A stretch of DNA of 59,114 bases from Methanobacteriota archaeon (GTDB taxonomy: Archaea; Thermoplasmatota; E2; DHVEG-1), in contig CAIRCU010000037.1 in NCBI GenBank assembly GCA_903877165.1, positions 1 to 59,114 on the forward strand. The letters run 5' to 3'. The position numbers were made by a program, and so were the translations under genes. Shown in pieces: positions 23,401 to 32,004 of the stretch. The notes below the pieces were generated by a model. That model was given only the letters and a program-made list of their open reading frames with translations. It ran no database searches and was not told the origin of the DNA. Positions within the stretch are counted from its first letter, which is position 1; each line of letters begins with the position of its first letter.

Positions 23401-23409
23401 TTTATATAC
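23401..23409 (+). promoter_or_regulatory. TATA box of pst operon
   Basis: TTTATATAC, within CTTTTATATACC, lies 79 bases before the pstS ATG and directly after the inverted repeat array. Transcription should start near 23430. Confidence 0.65.
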
Positions 23410-23434
23410 CCAGGAGCCTTCAGTAAAACTATGA

Positions 23435-23454
23435 GGTAAGCCAGGTTGCTTACC
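23435..23454 (+). promoter_or_regulatory. Hairpin in pstS leader
   Basis: GGTAAGC, a 6-base loop, and GCTTACC form a perfect 7-bp stem at or just after the predicted transcript start, 25 bases before the pstS start codon. It may affect mRNA stability or act as a second protein-binding site. Confidence 0.45.
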
Positions 23455-23479
23455 ACCTGCCTGAAAAGGAGACAGATCC

Positions 23480-24487
23480 ATGACACATGAAAGGATAGGA
23501 CCAACCAATAAGCAAGGAAAAAGACCTCTAATCGCTATCGCCGCGCTCGCCGTCATTACCACCCTGGTCGTTGTAGGGTTCAGCGGTTGCACTAGCCAGC
23601 AGCAAACAAGCACCATCAAAGTCTCAGGTGCGTACTCACTGTACCCAATGATGGTCGTCTGGGCACAACAATACCAGAAGAACCACACCAACGTCCGCAT
23701 TGACGTAACCTCCGGTGGAGCAGGCAAAGGTATGTCCGATGCCCTCGCAGGAACCGTCAACCTCGGCATGGTATCCCGAGACGTGACCGCTTCTGAAGCC
23801 AGCCAAGGCATCGTCGCAGTCGCCGTCGTCAAGGACGCGGTGCTCTGCACGATTAACACCGCGAACCCTGTCCTCGCCAACATCACCCGCACGGGTCTTA
23901 CCCAACAGCAGCTCAAGGACGTGTTCATCACCAGGAACATCACGACCTGGGGGCAGCTCGTCGGGGACGCTTCCAACACCGACATTATTAAGGTCTATTC
24001 TCGCTCCGACGTGTGCGGAGCCGCACAAACCTGGGCGATATACCTCGGCAACTACACGCAAGATGACTTCCCCACTGTCGAAGGCGTCACCAAGGTGAAA
24101 GGCGACGATACCATGTCCGCCTCAGTCTCCGGAGACCCCTTAGCCATCGGCTACAGCAACGTCAACTACATTTACTCCAACAGCACCATGCAACCCAAAA
24201 CCGGGTTAATTCCCGTTCCCCTTGACACCAACGGCAATGGCATCATCGATAGCGCTGAGAACTTCTACGCAACCCGCTCCGACGTCGTGAACGCAGAGAT
24301 CAGCGGTGCCCTTCCCGCACCACCCGCACGGCTCGTGTACCTTGTGACGATGCACAATTTCACCGGCGCCACGAAAGACTTCGTCCACTGGATTCTCACC
24401 GATGGACAGAAAATCACCAACGCTAATGGCTACGCCCCAGTCCCCACTGACCTCATCCCGGCACAACTGAAGATCATAGGAGTGTAA
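23480..24487 (+). CDS. pstS: Phosphate ABC transporter substrate-binding lipoprotein
   Basis: 335 residues. A signal peptide (about 15-36) ends in a lipobox, GFSGC, with Cys37 as the lipid-attached residue. The PBP fold follows, with IKVSGAYSLYPMMVVWAQQY, the phosphate-binding SGGAGKGMSDALAGTVNLGM region and VYSRSDVCGAAQTWAIYLGN. It captures phosphate outside the cell and delivers it to PstCA. The gene has a good AAGGAG site and is the first of pstSCAB. The family also contains other oxyanion binders, but the pst context supports phosphate. Confidence 0.93.
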   Translation: MTHERIGPTNKQGKRPLIAIAALAVITTLVVVGFSGCTSQQQTSTIKVSGAYSLYPMMVVWAQQYQKNHTNVRIDVTSGGAGKGMSDALAGTVNLGMVSRDVTASEASQGIVAVAVVKDAVLCTINTANPVLANITRTGLTQQQLKDVFITRNITTWGQLVGDASNTDIIKVYSRSDVCGAAQTWAIYLGNYTQDDFPTVEGVTKVKGDDTMSASVSGDPLAIGYSNVNYIYSNSTMQPKTGLIPVPLDTNGNGIIDSAENFYATRSDVVNAEISGALPAPPARLVYLVTMHNFTGATKDFVHWILTDGQKITNANGYAPVPTDLIPAQLKIIGV

Positions 24488-24521
24488 ACCCAAGCCAACC
24501 CCCCCTGAAGAGACCATTCTC

Positions 24522-25580
24522 ATGCATATCAACAAGGCATCAGCTGTCGTGAAAAAGAAATCCTTCCTGTCTGCCTTGTTGATTCTCATTCTTTCCATAC
24601 TCTCCCTCTTCGTTCTTAAGGATATAGCCCTCGCCCTCATTCTTCTCTTCGTCGCCGTGGCCCTCATCGCCGTCAACTTCCTCATCATCAGCAGACGGCT
24701 CTTCGACGTCCTCGGCACCCGCTTCATGCTGATCGTCGTCCTCTTCGTCCTCGCCTTGTTCTTCCTGCTCATCATCGTCCTGCTCAACGGCTCAGGCATC
24801 CTGCTCGAACATCAATCCATCGGCGACCTGCTCTTCTCCTCCGCCTGGAAACCCTTCTCCAACCACTTCGGCCTCTTCGCCGTCATCATCGACACCCTCA
24901 TCGTCACCGCCATCTCCATGGTCATCGCAGTCCCAATCTCCCTGCTCACCGCCGTGTACATCACAGAGTACGCACCTACGCGCTTGCGCAACATGATCCG
25001 CCCGTTCATCGATGTTCTCGCCGGTGTGCCCTCCGTCGTCTTCGGACTCTGCGCCCTCCTCGTCTTCATCCCCGTCGTCCGGGACTACATCGCCCCCTTC
25101 TTTGGCGTCGTCACCAGCTCCGGCTTCTGCCTCTTCACCGCTTCCCTCATCCTGTCCATCATGGTCTTCCCCATCATCATCTCACTCTGTGTCGAATCCT
25201 TCAGCTCCATCCCCCTCGCCCTGAAAGAAGCCTCCCTCTCCGTAGGAGCAACCAAATGGGAGACCGTCAAGAAAGTCATCTTCCGCGCCTCCGGCCCCGG
25301 CGTCCTCTCCGCCATCTTCCTGGGCTTCGGCAGAGCCTTCGGCGAAACCATCGCGGTCAGCATGGTCATCGGCAACCAAGAACTCATCCCCCGCACCCTC
25401 TTCGGCTCCGGCCAGACCCTCGCCTCCCTCATCGCCAACAACTACACCGAAGTCGCCTCCATCCCCCTCCTCGCATCCGCCCTCATCTTCGTCGCCCTCA
25501 TCCTCTTCGTCGTCGTGCTCATCTTCAATATCTGCGGATTCCTCGTCCTGCGACGTGCAAGCAAGAGGTGGAAGTATTGA
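24522..25580 (+). CDS. pstC: Phosphate ABC transporter permease PstC
   Basis: 352 residues. Two to three N-terminal membrane segments (about residues 14-95) precede the usual BPD_transp_1 permease region, with VPISLLTAVYITEYAPTRLR, FIDVLAGVPSVVFGLCALLV and the coupling EAA loop, PLALKEASLSVGATKWETVK...FGRAFGETIAVSMVIGN. It forms half of the channel with PstA. The gene follows pstS by 34 bases, and its stop overlaps the pstA start. Confidence 0.95.
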   Translation: MHINKASAVVKKKSFLSALLILILSILSLFVLKDIALALILLFVAVALIAVNFLIISRRLFDVLGTRFMLIVVLFVLALFFLLIIVLLNGSGILLEHQSIGDLLFSSAWKPFSNHFGLFAVIIDTLIVTAISMVIAVPISLLTAVYITEYAPTRLRNMIRPFIDVLAGVPSVVFGLCALLVFIPVVRDYIAPFFGVVTSSGFCLFTASLILSIMVFPIIISLCVESFSSIPLALKEASLSVGATKWETVKKVIFRASGPGVLSAIFLGFGRAFGETIAVSMVIGNQELIPRTLFGSGQTLASLIANNYTEVASIPLLASALIFVALILFVVVLIFNICGFLVLRRASKRWKY

Positions 25581-26428
25581 ATAGACGAATCGCAGAAGAA
25601 AAAATCTTCCTGGGGCTCATGCTCGCCTCCCTCGCCATCGTCATCGGCAGCCTCATCCTCATCGTGAGCGTCATCGTCCTAAACGGCGCATCGTCACTCT
25701 CCCTGGAGATGCTGACGCAGACCTCCGAGGGGAGCTTCTACCTCGGCAGCGGCGGCGGGTTCCTCAACGCCATCGTCGGATCCCTTCTCCTCGCGTTACC
25801 TGCCACAGCCTTCGCCTTCATCATCAGCGTCTGCATCGCCATGTACCTTCAGAAGGAGTTCATCCCCTCAAGATTCTCAAGCTTCATCCGCATCTGCCTG
25901 GACATCATGTGGGGCATCCCCTCCATCGTCTACGGCGTCTTCGCCCTCACCATCATGATCGCCCTCGGCCTCCACGGCGGCTCCGTCCTCTTCGGCATCT
26001 TCGCCTTGACGCTCCTGGAAATCCCGATCATCACCCGCAGCGTCGACGAATCCATTAAAGTCGTCCCCCACGGACTCAAAGAAAGCGCATACTCCCTGGG
26101 ATCCACCCGCTTCGAAACCTCGCTGCACGTCGTCCGCCGCCAGGCCATGCCCGGCATCGTCGCCGGCATCCTCCTCGGCTTCGGCAGAGGCATCGGCGAC
26201 GCCGCCTCCATCCTGTTGACCGTCGGCGACTCCAACTACTTCCCCACCTCCGTCCTCGACCAGACCGCAGCACTCCCCACCATCATCCTGAATCTCGCGG
26301 GGATGCCGGAAAAAACCGTGCAGAACAAGGCCTACGCCGTCGCCTTCGTCCTCCTCCTCATCGTCCTATCCATCAGCATCCTCACCAGGTATTTCACCAA
26401 AAAATCCTCCAAATACATCATCAAATAA
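25577..26428 (+). CDS. pstA: Phosphate ABC transporter permease PstA
   Basis: 283 residues from the TTG at 25577, which overlaps the pstC TGA and follows GAGGTGG by a few bases. A GTG 9 bases earlier is the alternative. Six membrane segments are visible. Diagnostic parts are CLDIMWGIPSIVYGVFALTI, the EAA-loop region KVVPHGLKESAYSLGSTRFE and LLGFGRGIGDAASILLTVGD. A longer frame extends upstream inside pstC, but it is arginine- and histidine-rich and not part of the protein. It pairs with PstC to form the pore. Confidence 0.94.
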   Translation: MNRRIAEEKIFLGLMLASLAIVIGSLILIVSVIVLNGASSLSLEMLTQTSEGSFYLGSGGGFLNAIVGSLLLALPATAFAFIISVCIAMYLQKEFIPSRFSSFIRICLDIMWGIPSIVYGVFALTIMIALGLHGGSVLFGIFALTLLEIPIITRSVDESIKVVPHGLKESAYSLGSTRFETSLHVVRRQAMPGIVAGILLGFGRGIGDAASILLTVGDSNYFPTSVLDQTAALPTIILNLAGMPEKTVQNKAYAVAFVLLLIVLSISILTRYFTKKSSKYIIK

Positions 26429-26450
26429 ACCCAAAGAAAAGGTAGGGAAA

Positions 26451-27215
26451 ATGAGCAAATCAGCCATCCAGATTGAGACCCGGGGACTCAACGTTAGTTT
26501 CCACAACAGCCCCGTCCTGAAGGACATTAACATTGAGATTCCCGCTAAGCAGCTTACTGCCATCATCGGACCATCCGGCTGCGGAAAAACAACGTTACTG
26601 AAATCCTTCAACCGACTCCTCGAAATCCAGGAAGACGTAAAAATTTCCGGAGAAATCATCGTCGACGGCAAAGACATCATGACCTCCGGCCTCAACGTCC
26701 CAGACATCCGGAAAAAAATGGGGCTGATCTCCCAGAAACCGTACCCCCTGCCAATGTCAATCTTCGAGAACGTCGCGTACGGCCTGCGCATCCACCATGG
26801 GAAAAACCCAAAGAAAGTCGAAGAAGGCGTCCATCACTGCCTCCAGGAAGTCGGCCTCTGGAACGAAGTCAAAGACCGGCTTCACGACCCCGCCTCACGC
26901 CTCTCCGTCGGCCAGCAGCAGCGCCTCTGCCTCGCCCGAGCCATCGCCGTCAAACCCGAGGTCATCCTCTGCGACGAACCCACCTCCGCCCTCGACCCGA
27001 TTGCCGCCCAGCAAATCGAACGCCTCCTCCTGAAACTCAAGAAAGACTTCACCGTCATCCTCGTCACCCACACCCTACGGCAGGCGAAACGCGTCGCCGA
27101 TTACGTCATCTTCCTCTACTTCGGGATGGTCGTGGAACACGGCCTCGCTGATCAAGTCTTCAACGACCCCAAAAGCCCGGAGATGAAAGCCTACCTGAGC
27201 GGGGAAATCAGTTAA
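26451..27215 (+). CDS. pstB: Phosphate ABC transporter ATPase PstB
   Basis: 254 residues, standard PstB length. Walker A is GPSGCGKTTL (near residue 43), the ABC signature is LSVGQQQRLCLARAIAV, Walker B is VILCDEPTSALDP, and the switch His is in VTHTLRQAKR. It powers phosphate import through PstCA. It follows pstA by 22 bases with an AAAAGGTAGGG ribosome site and is followed by an AbrB-like gene. Confidence 0.95.
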   Translation: MSKSAIQIETRGLNVSFHNSPVLKDINIEIPAKQLTAIIGPSGCGKTTLLKSFNRLLEIQEDVKISGEIIVDGKDIMTSGLNVPDIRKKMGLISQKPYPLPMSIFENVAYGLRIHHGKNPKKVEEGVHHCLQEVGLWNEVKDRLHDPASRLSVGQQQRLCLARAIAVKPEVILCDEPTSALDPIAAQQIERLLLKLKKDFTVILVTHTLRQAKRVADYVIFLYFGMVVEHGLADQVFNDPKSPEMKAYLSGEIS

Positions 27216-27241
27216 CCATGAAACAAGGAGGTATACATACC

Positions 27242-27442
27242 ATGAAGGTCGATTTGAACGCCGTCAAATGCATCAAGGACACCTCGATTACCATCCGCGG
27301 ATCACGCCGCCGCATCACCGTCCCAGCTGAGGTCGTCGAACTCCTCAGACTCAAGAACGGCAACAAACTCCGCTGGGTCGTCCTCGCCGACGGCTCCATC
27401 ACCTTATTCAAAGTCAAAGTAAAAGAAGACAAACGACGCTAA
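27242..27442 (+). CDS. AbrB-type swapped-hairpin DNA-binding protein
   Basis: 66 residues from the ATG at 27242, which has AAGGAGG about 10 bases upstream. An earlier ATG at 27218 would place the ribosome site inside the coding region. The pattern DTSITIRGSRRRITVPAEVV, ELLRLKNGNKLRWVVLADGS, ITLFKVKV matches the SpoVT/AbrB swapped-hairpin beta-barrel, a dimeric DNA-binding fold. It sits at the end of pstSCAB, where phoU is usually found. Archaeal PhoU homologues sometimes carry an AbrB domain at the N terminus, so this could be the DNA-binding half acting alone. It is a likely autoregulator of the operon; the function is inferred. Confidence 0.85.
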   Translation: MKVDLNAVKCIKDTSITIRGSRRRITVPAEVVELLRLKNGNKLRWVVLADGSITLFKVKVKEDKRR

Positions 27443-27451
27443 CATCGTTTT

Positions 27452-28087
27452 TTATACGGTCTCAGCGCCAAAGGCCTGTTTTGGGGTGATCCCCGCCGAG
27501 AACCCGGAGGCCAACCCGATTTTCACCAGGTCGCCGGCGATGAACGGCACTGCGCCCATCATTAGTAGACCCACGAGGTCCACAGCCACTCCGTTCGCCA
27601 GGCTCCAGGCATAAAGATAGCAGAGCCCGCAGCCGTAGATGATCGCGAAGTTCGCCAGTATCATCCAGCCGAACAACGTCGTGAACCTGCGGTTCTTCAC
27701 CTGCGAGTCGACAAGGTATCCAAGGATGAACGCGGCGAGCACGAAACCAATAAGGTAGCCGCCGGTCGCGCCCATGACGTACCCCAGGCCGCTGTTGAAT
27801 CCCGCGAACCAGGGTAGTCCGAGAATCCCAATAGAAAGATAGATGCTCTGGCTGATGCCGCCCCACCATTTTCCCAGGACCACTGCGCTAATCAGCACCG
27901 CGCAGGTCTGCGCAGTGAGCGGCACTGGGGACCAGGGGAGGTAGAACCGCATCTGGGCGGACAGCCCAGTGATTCCCGCGAAAACGACCGCTAGTAGCAG
28001 CTTGTGGGCGAACCCAAGCTCAAACCGCCATTTGAAGAAATGTAGACGCGCTGTCATATACTTGTTCATCGTCGTCGTCAGTTCCAT
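27452..28087 (-). CDS. bioY: Biotin transporter substrate subunit BioY
   Basis: 211 residues with six membrane segments. The family signature is clear in PWSPVPLTAQTCAVLISAVV, then LGIPWFAGFNSGLGYVMGATGGYLIGF-type segments, ending in the PFIAGDLVKIGLASG helix. BioY is the S component of an ECF transporter and captures biotin. The shared EcfA/EcfT energising units are not in this window, so they must be elsewhere or BioY acts alone. A good AGAGGTGA site precedes the start. A short spacer separates it from the pst-associated AbrB gene on the other strand. Confidence 0.93.
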   Translation of the reverse strand: MELTTTMNKYMTARLHFFKWRFELGFAHKLLLAVVFAGITGLSAQMRFYLPWSPVPLTAQTCAVLISAVVLGKWWGGISQSIYLSIGILGLPWFAGFNSGLGYVMGATGGYLIGFVLAAFILGYLVDSQVKNRRFTTLFGWMILANFAIIYGCGLCYLYAWSLANGVAVDLVGLLMMGAVPFIAGDLVKIGLASGFSAGITPKQAFGAETV

Positions 28088-28180
28088 GCAAAGTCACCTC
28101 TAGGCGTCAACAGGATAACAATTCCCCCTACAAGAAGTTTCTCCTCACCATGAAGAGAAAATGAAAAGAGGATGAGACCG

Positions 28181-29929
28181 TCACCATTGAGCGTGATGCG
28201 TCAGCAGCCAGAAGAGGACCGGGAACCGTTCCTTCAGCAGTCCGCGAAGCGACCAAGAGTACCCTAGTCCAAGTGGCATCTTCACGGGGAGCGGGTCGGA
28301 CCAGGGGCTCTCCAGCCCATAGGTGTCCTTGGCCTTCACGCGTACATCGTACGAGCCTTTTTTCGCCCACTCATGGGTCCCAGATGCAACCGTACCGGAG
28401 ACATACGGCCCGAGCCATTCGCTCAGCGTCCCGTCGCCCCAGTCCCACTGGTACATGAGGCTGTCGTTGTCCGGATCCTTCGTCACGGTCGTAAAGGAGT
28501 ACATCTGCTTGGGTTTCCCGGTGGCGTTGCCCTCCGGCGTCTGGGGTTTTAAGGGGGCATGGTTCGGCTGACCAATCACGGTGAATGTGTACGCGTCGTC
28601 CGCGCCGATGTACGGATGATTCGCAGACCGCCCGGACTCGTCCTCCGCATGGATGTAGTAGGAGACGACGCTGCCGCCCGGCTGAGACGGGATCGTCGCC
28701 GTATAATTCTCATTCCCCATGGATGTCATCTGGAGGGTGCTCCAGGCTCCGCCGTTCACCCGGTATATGAGGCTAGGGGACCCAGGAGTGAGGCTTTGGC
28801 CGCTGTAGGCATGGACGTACGCGGTGACTGGGAAGCCGCTGGGGTTTGCGGTCTGGTTCAGGAGAGGAATATGATGGATATAGAGCATGTAGCGGTCCGT
28901 GATGCCCATGACACGGCAGTGCAGGGCGTCAGTGGACTGCCAGCTGCCGGTGAACCCGAGGACTTCATAGCCTGGCATCGCATCACGATACGCTTGCAGG
29001 GCGGCCGCGTCGTACTGATCGCCCATGATAGGCACGAGGACCTTGTTGTCGAGGATGAGGGAGTTGGTGTACGGCTCATTTAATGGTGTGTACACCCGGA
29101 CGACGTGATATGGGGTGCCGTAGCAGCTTGTCTGGTTTTTAAAGTACGAGGCCGCAGCCTCGATCTCGTCGTACTGCTGGTGGCTCGTGGGCACGGAGCG
29201 GATGAGAATGGTATCTGGGGAGAGGTACTTGCCCCAGCAGTCGATGTGCTCGATGTAATCGCCATTGACATCCGGGACGACATAGTAGGTGTTGATGCCG
29301 AGGTAGTCGTGGACGGTCTGGTTGATCTGCGCGTGGGTCATGCCCGGGTTTTCTTCCCAGACGAGGGTGGTCGAGATCGCCCTACCCTCGCCGTCGGTCA
29401 TGTAGTCGCCACCGGAATGAGTCAGGGACATAAAGTAGTAGGGAATGCTTTGGTTCGCGGCGTACGCACCAGGGATTACGTCATCATTCGGCCGTGGGCG
29501 GTTGTAGGTGAAGTCGACGATGCCTTGTTCGTTGTTGCCGGTGAAGATGAACCAGGGGCCATAGTCGCGGGTCCACCAGGAGTTTGTGGGGGCGATGAGG
29601 AAGGTGCAATGGCTGGTGTCGATTCCGTGGCTGGTGTAAAGGCTCAGGACTGTGTTTTTCTCCGAGGTGCTCGCAACGATGGTGCAGACCGTGACGTTCT
29701 CTGCCATTTCTGCGATGACCTCGTAGGAAATACCGAAGGGGGGGCTGGAACCGCTATATTCTATGAGGGCGCCGGTCATCTGGTCGAACTCCGCGGGCTG
29801 CCGGACGGGCGCGGGTGGTACAGTCAAGGGCGAGGCCATGGGCGCGGGGCTTTGGCCTAGCGCGGAGGCAGCCGTGATGGTCACAAATAGCAAGACAACT
29901 GTGAACGCGGTGAACTTGGTGGTCTTCAT
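28181..29929 (-). CDS. Secreted peptidylarginine deiminase-like enzyme with Ig and PKD domains
   Basis: 582 residues. A signal peptide (1-25) leads to a guanidine-modifying fold (about 42-360) of the PAD_porph/agmatine deiminase family. Catalytic residues are Asp122 (WWTRDYGPWF), His228 and Asp230 (EHIDCWGKY), Asn289, and the nucleophile Cys338 (DALHCRVMG). From memory, Porphyromonas PPAD has Asp130, His236, Asp238, Asn297 and Cys351; the first four are offset by exactly 8 here. PPAD's Arg152 and Arg154, which hold the substrate C terminus, match Arg144 and Arg146 (NRPRPNDD). An Ig-like domain follows (about 366-452), then a PKD domain (about 460-550, DPDNDSLMYQWDWGDGT), and a C-terminal tail. 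It probably citrullinates C-terminal arginines of proteins or peptides outside the cell, though agmatine is possible. Promoter TATA-like sequences lie near 29950-29975. Confidence 0.9.
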   Translation of the reverse strand: MKTTKFTAFTVVLLFVTITAASALGQSPAPMASPLTVPPAPVRQPAEFDQMTGALIEYSGSSPPFGISYEVIAEMAENVTVCTIVASTSEKNTVLSLYTSHGIDTSHCTFLIAPTNSWWTRDYGPWFIFTGNNEQGIVDFTYNRPRPNDDVIPGAYAANQSIPYYFMSLTHSGGDYMTDGEGRAISTTLVWEENPGMTHAQINQTVHDYLGINTYYVVPDVNGDYIEHIDCWGKYLSPDTILIRSVPTSHQQYDEIEAAASYFKNQTSCYGTPYHVVRVYTPLNEPYTNSLILDNKVLVPIMGDQYDAAALQAYRDAMPGYEVLGFTGSWQSTDALHCRVMGITDRYMLYIHHIPLLNQTANPSGFPVTAYVHAYSGQSLTPGSPSLIYRVNGGAWSTLQMTSMGNENYTATIPSQPGGSVVSYYIHAEDESGRSANHPYIGADDAYTFTVIGQPNHAPLKPQTPEGNATGKPKQMYSFTTVTKDPDNDSLMYQWDWGDGTLSEWLGPYVSGTVASGTHEWAKKGSYDVRVKAKDTYGLESPWSDPLPVKMPLGLGYSWSLRGLLKERFPVLFWLLTHHAQW

Positions 29930-30072
29930 ATGGATTTCCCCTACCTTTCTTTTATAGTCTCCTGCTTTATAATAGTTGTGCGCCGGGTGCGTCGGAACCT
30001 CCTGTGCGTTCGTCTCTGAGGTTACCTTTTTTACGGAAATCTCTATAAGGAACCGAGGGTTACCAGCGGATA

Positions 30073-31338
30073 ATGGTTCAGATTCCCCGAGGAACCCGTG
30101 ATTTCGTCCCTGAGGAAATGCAGAAGCGTCGGTATCTGCAGCAGCGGATGGAGGCGACCTTCCGCGGGTATGGGTACGGGGAGATTCAGACGCCGACGTT
30201 CGAGACGCTGGAGTTGTTCACCGCGAAGTCCGGCGCGTCGATCATCGACGAGTTGTACAATTTCAAGGATAAGGGCGGCCGGGAGCTGGCGCTGCGGCCG
30301 GAGCTGACCGCGCCGGTCATCCGCTGCTACATCGAACGGCTGCAGATGGCGCCCAAACCGCTCAAGTTGTTTTATTTCGGGAACTGCTTTCGCTACGACC
30401 GTCCGCAGAAGGGCCGGTACCGGGAGTTCTGGCAGGCGGGCTGCGAGCTGATCGGCACCGACACCCCGGAGGCGCACGCGGAGCTCGTCGCACTCGCGTA
30501 CACGATCCTCAAGAACATCGGGCTTCAGAATATCGTCCTGAACATCGGGAACCTTCATGTGATCAGCGCGATGTTCGAAAAACTGCGGATCACGGATGCG
30601 GTTAAAAAAGATTTACTGACGTTCATCGACAAGTCCCAGTACGAGGACCTGAACTCCGCACTAAGATCGAATGACATCAGCCAGCAAGACACCGAGGCGT
30701 TCCTTGAGATCCTGCAGACGCCGGACCTCGATAAAATCATGAATTACGTTCATGGCCACGAGCGGGCGCACACCGAGCTTACGAGGCTGCGTGGCGTCAT
30801 GGACTTGTTGAAAACCTCGTTCGGCATCCCTGATCCTCGTGTGAAGATCGGCATCGTTCGCGGATTGGATTATTATAAGGGTCTGGTCTTCGAGATCGAG
30901 GCGCCGGTGCTCGGCGCGGAGAAGCAGCTGTGCGGCGGCGGGGATTACGAACTCGTCAGCCTCTTCGGCGGCACCCAGGTCCCGCAGGCCGGGTTCGCGA
31001 TCGGCTTCGACCGCGCGCTGCTTGCGCTGGAAACCGAGCAGTTCACCTTCCCGCAGCCTTCATTGGATGTCTTCATCGTCCCCGTTACGGAAACGACGAT
31101 TCCTATGGCGCTTTCTGTTGCCTCGCAGCTGCGGGCCCAGGGGCTGACCGTGGACCTGGATCTCCTGCGCCGTGGGATCGGCAAGTCCCTGAAATACGCG
31201 GCGGCGCAGCATGCGCGTTTCGCTGTGATCATCGGCCCGAAGGAACAAGAGGAAGGCAAGGTCACCCTGCGGAACATGATAGACGGGTCGCAGTCCTCCT
31301 GCGCGGTCGCGGACCTGACAGCGGCCGTTTTCACTTGA
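30073..31338 (+). CDS. hisS: Histidyl-tRNA synthetase
   Basis: 421 residues, standard class IIa HisRS. Motif 1 is in the PRGTRDFVPEEM...ATFRGYGYGEIQTPTF region; motif 2 is FRYDRPQKGRYREFWQAGCE. The histidine-specific GLDYYKGLVFEIEAP and motif 3 (GFAIGFDRALLAL) follow. The C-terminal anticodon-binding domain begins near DVFIVPVTE. It charges tRNA-His. Its stop lies 5 bases before nob1, so the two are probably cotranscribed. A TATA-like CTATAAGG lies upstream near 30046. Confidence 0.97.
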   Translation: MVQIPRGTRDFVPEEMQKRRYLQQRMEATFRGYGYGEIQTPTFETLELFTAKSGASIIDELYNFKDKGGRELALRPELTAPVIRCYIERLQMAPKPLKLFYFGNCFRYDRPQKGRYREFWQAGCELIGTDTPEAHAELVALAYTILKNIGLQNIVLNIGNLHVISAMFEKLRITDAVKKDLLTFIDKSQYEDLNSALRSNDISQQDTEAFLEILQTPDLDKIMNYVHGHERAHTELTRLRGVMDLLKTSFGIPDPRVKIGIVRGLDYYKGLVFEIEAPVLGAEKQLCGGGDYELVSLFGGTQVPQAGFAIGFDRALLALETEQFTFPQPSLDVFIVPVTETTIPMALSVASQLRAQGLTVDLDLLRRGIGKSLKYAAAQHARFAVIIGPKEQEEGKVTLRNMIDGSQSSCAVADLTAAVFT

Positions 31339-31343
31339 GGATT

Positions 31344-31904
31344 ATGAAACAGCCGACCTATGTTCTTGATACCTCAGCGCTCTTGTCTGGCAAACCCATC
31401 AGCATTAGCGGCAGCCTCTTGGTGACGACACCGAAGGTCGCAGCGGAGCTGCGCCCGGGAGGTCGGGACTACAGGGCCTTCCAGCTGCTTCGGGAGAAAG
31501 GGCTGTGTATTTTCGAACCGACCGCGGCTTCTTTAGCCCGGTGTCGTGATGCCGCGACGCGGTCCGGGGATATCGGCAGGCTGTCGCCAACCGACCTTGA
31601 GGTCCTCGCGGTCGCCTTGGACATCAACGAGAACCCGGAGCAGGAGGCCGTGGTGCTCAGCGATGACTACTCTATTCAGAATCTCGCAGATATGCTGCAT
31701 GTGAAGTACCTGGGGGTGTCTCAGGATGGGATCACCCGGCAGATCACGTGGGTGGTCAGCTGCCCGGGGTGCGGCCGGCGGTTCGCGGAGAAAACCTCGG
31801 TGTGCCCGGTATGTGGGACGACGACGCGGGTGACCGCGCAGAGGAAGGCGCGTCTGCATGGCCGGACAGGCACGGAACAGGGCCGGAAGGACAACAAAGT
31901 TTAA
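31344..31904 (+). CDS. nob1: rRNA maturation endonuclease Nob1
   Basis: 186 residues from the ATG at 31344. An in-frame extension upstream runs inside hisS and is not real. The N-terminal PIN domain starts with YVLDTSALLSG (Asp9) and includes Asp/Glu-rich SPTDLEVLAVALD and VVLSDDYSIQNLA. A C-terminal zinc ribbon has Cys140, Cys143, Cys154 and Cys157, then a basic tail. Nob1 cuts the 3' end of pre-16S rRNA in late small-subunit assembly. It is linked to hisS. Confidence 0.95.
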   Translation: MKQPTYVLDTSALLSGKPISISGSLLVTTPKVAAELRPGGRDYRAFQLLREKGLCIFEPTAASLARCRDAATRSGDIGRLSPTDLEVLAVALDINENPEQEAVVLSDDYSIQNLADMLHVKYLGVSQDGITRQITWVVSCPGCGRRFAEKTSVCPVCGTTTRVTAQRKARLHGRTGTEQGRKDNKV

Positions 31905-32004
31905 ATTCAGCTTTCGTTGTCCAGGGTGCAATCAACCCGGAGGAGGTACACGAATCCACGCTGGTTCCCTTCCGTCAGAGGATCACTCGGTTACGTGGTA
32001 GAGC

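Noticed and set aside
25256-25576. N-terminal extension of the pstA frame
   Set aside because: It lies inside pstC in another frame and is Arg/His/Pro-rich; PstA homology begins near 25577.
30046-30053. Strong promoter of hisS
   Set aside because: The CTATAAGG box is close to the ATG and weak; noted in the gene entry but not listed as a separate site.
30930-31343. N-terminal extension of the nob1 frame
   Set aside because: It is a shadow of hisS; the PIN domain begins at the ATG at 31344.
31905-32004. Small gene between nob1 and the signal peptidase
   Set aside because: An AGGAGG is present, but no frame with protein-like composition follows it before the signal peptidase start.
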